This document shows, piece after piece, positions 60,427 to 64,000 of a stretch of 64,000 bases of DNA (positions are counted from its first letter, which is position 1; every line of letters begins with the position of its first letter). Position numbers and translations under genes: made by a program. Origin of the DNA: an uncultured bacterium (GTDB lineage: Bacteria; Verrucomicrobiota; Kiritimatiellia; CAIKKV01; CAITUY01); the NCBI GenBank assembly GCA_903895695.1, contig CAITUY010000083.1:43767-107766 (forward strand). The letters run 5' to 3'. The notes under the pieces were generated by a model. That model worked only from the letters and a program-made list of their open reading frames with translations. It was not told where the DNA came from and did no database searches.

Positions 60427-61371
60427 ATGTCCCTTGAATCCCAGATCCGCGACCTGGCCCGTTCGGTCGGCTATGCCGTGTGCCGGTTCACGACGGCGGC
60501 GCCCTTTGAGGACTATCGGCAGGCGTTGGAGGACCGCAGGCGGCAGTTTCCCGAGGCGGCCGATCTCTATGCCGCCATGCGGGGCCGGGTCGACCCGCGC
60601 GGCAACGCGCCGTGGGTCAGGTCCATCATCGTGGCCGTCCGCGACTACGGGAAGTACGCCTTGCCGGCGGGACTGGCCGGGCATATCGGGCGTAACTACC
60701 TGGCGGATCGGCGTATCGCGGCCTGCCCGGACAGCACCATGCCCAAGCGCATGAAGGAAGGACTCATCGCTCTGGGCTGCCGTGTCAAGGCCGGCGGGGT
60801 CCCGTGCCGGGCCGCAGCCTTGCGGGCCGGGGCCGTCCGAATTGGGCGCAATGGTTTTGCCTTCACCCGCGAGCACGGGTCCTGGATCAACGTTGAGGCG
60901 TGGCGGGTCGATGCCGTGCTGGCGCCTGACGAACCCGATCCGGAGCCGTTGTGTCCCCCGGACTGCCGGGCATGTCAGGATGCCTGCCCGACGCGGGCCC
61001 TGATCGCGCCCTACGTCACGCGCATGGATCAGTGCGTGGCCTACCTAACGTATGGCGCTTCCGAACCCGTGGAGGCCGGCTTGGCCGCCAAGATGGGAGG
61101 GTGGGTCTATGGGTGCGATGCCTGCCAGGACGTTTGTCCCTTGAATGCCGGCCGGTGGCGTGACGAACAGCAGGCACCATGGTTGGAGGCGGCGGCCGAT
61201 CGGCTCACGCCCGAGGCGCTCGCCGGCATGGACGAGTCCACATACCGGAATGTGGTGCGTCCGTTGTTCTGGTACATCCCCGACACGGCCGAGGGGCTGG
61301 CGCGCTGGCAGGCCAATGCGCGCCGGGCCTGTGGAGTCTGCGCGGTCGGCGTGGCCGAAGAAAGAGCTTGA
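60427..61371 (+). CDS. QueG-like double 4Fe-4S protein
   Basis: A 314-residue protein with the layout of epoxyqueuosine reductase. Clusters: Cys176/180/183/187 (DCRACQDACPTRA) and Cys230/233/237 (GCDACQDVCPLN) with Cys203. The middle part IGRNGFAFTREHGSW matches the QueG/reductive-dehalogenase fold. The catalytic Asp of QueG, expected in a vDs.Pv.eR-like stretch, is not visible here (KAGGVPCRAA instead), so it may be a relative with another substrate. It has no HEAT-type C-terminus. It is followed by a small membrane protein 51 bases later. Confidence 0.68.
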   Translation: MSLESQIRDLARSVGYAVCRFTTAAPFEDYRQALEDRRRQFPEAADLYAAMRGRVDPRGNAPWVRSIIVAVRDYGKYALPAGLAGHIGRNYLADRRIAACPDSTMPKRMKEGLIALGCRVKAGGVPCRAAALRAGAVRIGRNGFAFTREHGSWINVEAWRVDAVLAPDEPDPEPLCPPDCRACQDACPTRALIAPYVTRMDQCVAYLTYGASEPVEAGLAAKMGGWVYGCDACQDVCPLNAGRWRDEQQAPWLEAAADRLTPEALAGMDESTYRNVVRPLFWYIPDTAEGLARWQANARRACGVCAVGVAEERA

Positions 61372-61422
61372 GCGGGCGGGAGACGGGTTCTAGCATATCC
61401 CGCATCTTCACGGAGACGAGTC

Positions 61423-61695
61423 ATGCTGACGATCAAGAAGAAAAGGCCGGAAGCCGAGGTGGTGGGTTCGGAAGCCGCGACAATCGTGGCGGCCCCGCCG
61501 CCGGCGTCAGATGCTCCTCCGGGGCTTGAGCCGATAGCGGCCGCGCCCGTAACAGGCGGGGCTTCAGCGAAGTCCTACACCGTGTTTGCCATCCTCGGGC
61601 TCGTGCTCACGCTCTGCGTGATTGCCGTGATTGCCTTGCAGTACACGGAATACGCCTTCTACCAGGCCGCGCCCTCGGTCTGGCTCGCGAAGTAA
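61423..61695 (+). CDS. Small single-pass membrane protein
   Basis: A 90-residue protein: basic start (MLTIKKKRPEAE), Ala/Pro-rich cytoplasmic stretch, one membrane segment (YTVFAILGLVLTLCVIAVIA) and a short tail. The SD is modest (GGAGACGAG). The function is unknown. It may be in the transcript of the QueG-like gene. Confidence 0.6.
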   Translation: MLTIKKKRPEAEVVGSEAATIVAAPPPASDAPPGLEPIAAAPVTGGASAKSYTVFAILGLVLTLCVIAVIALQYTEYAFYQAAPSVWLAK

Positions 61696-61723
61696 GCCTC
61701 GCGGCCATCCCTCGTTCCGATCG

Positions 61724-61787
61724 GGTAGGGCGATGGCGTCCTCGCCCCGCCGAAGAAGAGGCGCGGCAGGGATGCCGCGGCCCTACC
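61724..61787. repeat. GTAGGGC-type dispersed element, copy 2
   Basis: Terminal inverted repeats GGTAGGGC and GCCCTACC (8 bp) enclose 48 bases. Related to the copy at 20650-20745, with a different, shorter core. Confidence 0.65.
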
Positions 61788-61927
61788 AAGAAATACACGC
61801 TACGGTACGAACCCTCATCTTGGGCATCTGGTTGAGCGCGGTTGAGCGCGTCCTGCCACTCCTTCAGGAGAGCATTATCATCGTGCTGCCGCATGGTAGA
61901 ATTCGGAAGCAGTTAGACGAGACCATT

Positions 61928-62257
61928 ATGACAACGCTTCAACAGGCAGAACAACTGATCAGTACGTTGTCGCGGGCTGACAAGGCTCAGCTTCTGCAGT
62001 GGGTGGTGACCGATCTGGGCGATTCATTCCCGGGCATTGAGTCGAAGCCTGACATTTGCGGGGGAGAAGCCTGCATCGTCCGCACTCGCATTCCGGTTTG
62101 GACGCTCGTTCAGGCGCGGCGACAGGGAGTGGGCGAGGCCGAATTGCTGGGGATTTACCCGATCCTCACGGCAGGAGATCTGGCGGAAGCCTGGGCGTAT
62201 TGCCGGTCGCACAAGGACGAAATCGACCGGCAGATTGCCGAGAATGAGGCCGCTTGA
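61928..62257 (+). CDS. DUF433 antitoxin-like protein, partner lost
   Basis: A 109-residue protein. Residues 1-35 are a helical extension (LQQAEQLISTLSRADKAQLL), then the DUF433 core GGEACIVRTRIPVWTLVQAR and the helix LAEAWAYCRSHKDEIDRQI. The partner toxin starts 5 bases after the stop but is only 17 residues long (62263-62316), so this antitoxin is an orphan. TTATCA-16-TAGAAT upstream (61872-61899 region) may be the promoter. Confidence 0.82.
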   Translation: MTTLQQAEQLISTLSRADKAQLLQWVVTDLGDSFPGIESKPDICGGEACIVRTRIPVWTLVQARRQGVGEAELLGIYPILTAGDLAEAWAYCRSHKDEIDRQIAENEAA

Positions 62258-62262
62258 TTCAC

Positions 62263-62316
62263 ATGGCGTCGCTGTACTCCAACGAGAACTTCCCGCTTCC
62301 CGTGGTTCTCGACTAA
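62263..62316 (+). pseudogene. N-terminal remnant of a DUF5615 PIN-like toxin
   Basis: MASLYSNENFPLPVVLD then a stop. Full DUF5615 toxins start M-A-x-LY-x-NENFP-x-VV, continue with LR-x-LGHDVLT, and have the PIN acids later. Only the first 15 residues match. The next base pairs already belong to the convergent ParE-like gene, whose stop codon (62313) overlaps this remnant. The toxin body was replaced or deleted at this point. Confidence 0.65.
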
Positions 62317-62585
62317 CGCGGACGGCGGTGCAGATGCGATACGGCATACACGATGATCGTACCAGCTTCGATCTCATACCATAGTCCATACGGAAACCGG
62401 TTGATCAAGGCCCGCCGGATGCCGTTTCCCATGTCCGGGCAAGATTCAGGATAGTGAGCAATCCGATGAACGACACGGTCGACCTCATCGATCAGCGAGT
62501 CCCCCAGGCCAGTAGATTGCTGATCGTACGAATCGAAAGCATCCAGCAATTCCCTGTCAGCCGCCGACGAGAAGCGCACTTTCAT
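62313..62585 (-). CDS. RelE/ParE-family toxin
   Basis: A 90-residue toxin: VRFSSAADRELLDAFDSYDQ, then HRIAHYPESCPDMG, RRALINRFPYGLWYEIE and VYAVSHLHRRPR with the conserved C-terminal His-x-x-Arg-x-x-Arg. The family signature for ParE/RelE (lA.hP...p..g...rr.....fPy.l.Y.v...i.i.AV.H..R.P) is complete. It overlaps the antitoxin stop by 4 bases (ATGA) and its stop lies inside the PIN remnant. Confidence 0.88.
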   Translation of the reverse strand: MKVRFSSAADRELLDAFDSYDQQSTGLGDSLIDEVDRVVHRIAHYPESCPDMGNGIRRALINRFPYGLWYEIEAGTIIVYAVSHLHRRPR

Positions 62586-62794
62586 GATTGCCGATACCGA
62601 TTCATAACCTCGGCGTAGGACCGCGTCTTGAGTCTTCCGGCTCGGTATGCCGCCTGTCGTTCACGGACTTCCATCAGCCAGGCGGCATCGATCTCGGGAT
62701 CCGGCCGATCCAAATCGCTCAAAATTTCGTCCACAAGCGCGAGTTTTTCCAGATCAGGGAGCTCCCGCACTTGTTCGCGTAACACGGCATTCAC
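62582..62794 (-). CDS. Addiction-module antitoxin (TIGR02574-like)
   Basis: A 70-residue antitoxin: REQVRELPDLEKLALVDEIL, then SDLDRPDPEIDAAWLMEV and RERQAAYRAGRLKT. The helical, Asp/Glu-rich layout and the final Arg-x-x-Ala-Tyr-x-x-Gly are typical. It starts at a GTG with GAGGAG 10 bases upstream. It is coupled to the toxin. Confidence 0.8.
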   Translation of the reverse strand: MNAVLREQVRELPDLEKLALVDEILSDLDRPDPEIDAAWLMEVRERQAAYRAGRLKTRSYAEVMNRYRQS

Positions 62795-63025
62795 GGTTGA
62801 ATATCTCCTCGCAGATCGCCTATTGCCCCGCTCATCCCGCGTAGGGCCATGCCCCTCACGCGAGCACGAACGCTTGTAGCACGGCAGCCGGGGTGCGGCA
62901 ATGGGAAGTTGGGGGCCTCGTGACCAGGGAGTTTGCGTCCCCATTGGAAAATGGAACGTGGACGATACCGTGTCGAATGTGGAAAGCCAGTCAAGTGTGT
63001 CAATTACATCATAAGCATCAGAATA

Positions 63026-63313
63026 CTAATGTGCTGCCCAGACCGTCCCCGATCCCCAGGCCAAGGAGAAGGGAAGTGTGGCCGTCCAATGCCAAACCAT
63101 TACGCCGGCGGAAATCAGCATTGCGATCAGCAACAGTGCCGCCAAACGATCAAGCGCGACGCCGAGCCAGGTTGCTGGGATGGCACACAAGAGCCACCAG
63201 TTGTTGGAATGCCAAGCCCACAACGGTACGACTATCAAAGGAGCAACTATATAGAGCGCGGCAAAACAGTTGCCGGCTCTGCGCTCTGCACGCGACGATT
63301 CCATTCTGTGCAT
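63026..63313 (-). CDS. Small membrane protein of unknown function
   Basis: A 95-residue protein with three hydrophobic segments, including ALYIVAPLIVVPLWAWHS and NNWWLLCAIPATWLGVAL. The SNNWWLL motif recurs in small membrane proteins of unknown role. The start is uncertain (ATG at 63311-63313 or 63302-63304). The DNA around it is visibly lower in GC than the rest of the window, so it may be a recent arrival. Confidence 0.45.
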   Translation of the reverse strand: MHRMESSRAERRAGNCFAALYIVAPLIVVPLWAWHSNNWWLLCAIPATWLGVALDRLAALLLIAMLISAGVMVWHWTATLPFSLAWGSGTVWAAH

Positions 63314-63401
63314 CCGTTACGTTGCGACTTCCTGCTTCTATGCCCAACGTTCCTCGCGTCATGCGCACGGGTACCGCGTCGCATAGACGCGGTTGTTCGC
63401 C

Positions 63402-63854
63402 CTACTTCTCTTGGATCCAGATTGCGAAGTGCTTCGACTTGGAAGGAGACGCTTTCAACTGTTTCAGTATCTGGATTGTCGTCGGGAGGCCGACCGCTGT
63501 TTGCTTGACCGATTCGATCCATTTGGTAATCGGGTGGATCAAGCCGAAATCACCTTCGGCAACTTGACCGTAGCCGAGGCGGCGAGAAGCGTAAGAGTTC
63601 CTCGTCCTTTCCATTTCCGGGTCGGCAATCATCTTTCGAAGAATAGACGAGGACCAGTTCTCGACGCGTTCTTCCGCGAAGTAGCAAATCAAGTTCAAGA
63701 CGATTACTCGTGGCGATTGCCCCTGTCTGACCTTCGCGACACACTTCTCTTTGTTAGAGGCAATCCAGTCTTCGACCTGGGAGGCAATGGTTGTGAGTCC
63801 CGTGGCGTAGACTCCACTACTCCAATGTATGCTTTCGAGTGTTTCCAGAAGAAT
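63402..63854 (-). CDS. Unknown protein whose frame opens with ATT after a strong SD
   Basis: The reading frame is open on the minus strand from a stop near 63901 to 63402. It has no ATG, GTG or TTG until residue 53 (TTG at 63696-63698). A strong SD (GGGAGG) lies 5 bases before ATT at 63852-63854. With that start the product is 150 residues: LLETLESIHWSSGVYATGLT, then TIASQVEDWIASNKEK...NLICYFAEERVENW. CTG at 63846-63848 is another option. The composition looks like a real soluble protein; I do not recognise it. Confidence 0.45.
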   Translation of the reverse strand: MLLETLESIHWSSGVYATGLTTIASQVEDWIASNKEKCVAKVRQGQSPRVIVLNLICYFAEERVENWSSSILRKMIADPEMERTRNSYASRRLGYGQVAEGDFGLIHPITKWIESVKQTAVGLPTTIQILKQLKASPSKSKHFAIWIQEK

Positions 63855-63914
63855 CTTAACCTCCCGAATCCTTAGCGAAGCGGGGAGAGTTGCGCCGAAG
63901 GGTTAGAAAAGGGC

Positions 63915-63943
63915 TTGACTGTAATAACCTATTGGGTTATAAG
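63915..63943 (+). promoter_or_regulatory. Promoter with inverted-repeat operator, leaderless type
   Basis: TTGACT (63915-63920), 17-base spacer, TATAAG (63938-63943). The inverted repeat ATAACC-TATTG-GGTTAT (63924-63940) lies between the boxes and overlaps the -10, a classic autorepression site. The first ATG is at 63951, 8 bases after the -10. Confidence 0.7.
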
Positions 63944-63950
63944 TATCCGC

Positions 63951-64000
63951 ATGAAGGCGCACTACCGGAAACGCAAGACACGCTATGAGTTTGAGCTGAC
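63951..64000 (+). CDS. Partial gene at right edge
   Basis: Sixteen codons are visible (MKAHYRKRKTRYEFEL). They follow a strong promoter with an operator-like repeat and no SD. The promoter architecture suggests an autoregulated gene such as an antitoxin or a small repressor, but the visible residues name no family. Confidence 0.4.
   Translation, partial: MKAHYRKRKTRYEFEL

Overview
The window is a GC-rich bacterial chromosome segment. Several traits point to the PVC superphylum, most likely a Verrucomicrobiota, Kiritimatiellota or Lentisphaerota relative: a MoxR/DUF58/BatA-like/VWA/DUF4159 envelope cluster, pyruvate-phosphate dikinase, a MurA with Asp in place of the catalytic Cys, a MscS channel fused to a cyclic-nucleotide domain, and many intergenic palindromic repeats (ACGAAG type, GTAGGGC type, GGAGCGG type). 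The assignment to a phylum is inference. No rRNA, tRNA, CRISPR array or complete insertion sequence was seen.

Layout. 1-2.8 kb: toxin-antitoxin (TA) modules, whole and broken (addiction-module antitoxin, MNT/HEPN pair, Phd/RelE pair) around a small membrane protein. 3-16.3 kb: housekeeping and metabolism (MFS transporter, DEAD-box helicase, ppdK with a clear terminator, tkt-murA, then a three-gene cassette of URO-D-like, phosphomannose-isomerase-like and sugar-epimerase-like proteins, and a rhodanese). 16.6-34.2 kb: one long plus-strand cluster that starts with a lipoprotein and a very large secreted protein, continues through MoxR, DUF58, two VWA membrane proteins, a DUF4175-like protein and DUF4159, and ends with a HEAT-repeat protein carrying a thioredoxin-like CxxC domain at each end. 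Four ATGA overlaps show translational coupling in its centre.

34.2-36 kb: a decaying arsenic operon (intact ACR3 pump, arsR cut to 25 residues, arsC missing its P-loop) that still has a strong promoter with an operator-like inverted repeat. 36-43.3 kb: MscS-CNBD channel, TSUP permease, SGNH-like secreted protein, radical SAM protein, Gfo/Idh/MocA oxidoreductase and a YhcG-type nuclease. 43.4-54 kb: AddA/AddB-like helicase-nuclease pair, flavodoxin, DUF433/PIN module and a SWIM-SNF2 helicase. 54-61.7 kb: ABC exporter, a membrane-anchored protein, a small minus-strand operon (zinc peptidase, DJ-1/PfpI, unknown) and a QueG-like protein. 61.7-64 kb: a second TA-rich end of lower GC.

Two themes stand out. 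First, many accessory genes are fragments: a toxin start, a restriction-endonuclease N-terminus, arsR, arsC, a zeta-toxin C-terminus and a PIN-toxin N-terminus. Several lie next to palindromic repeats. Second, those repeats form families with constant loops or flanks and covarying stems, and two kinds have entered coding sequence in frame. Several TA promoters are placed so that transcripts would be nearly leaderless.
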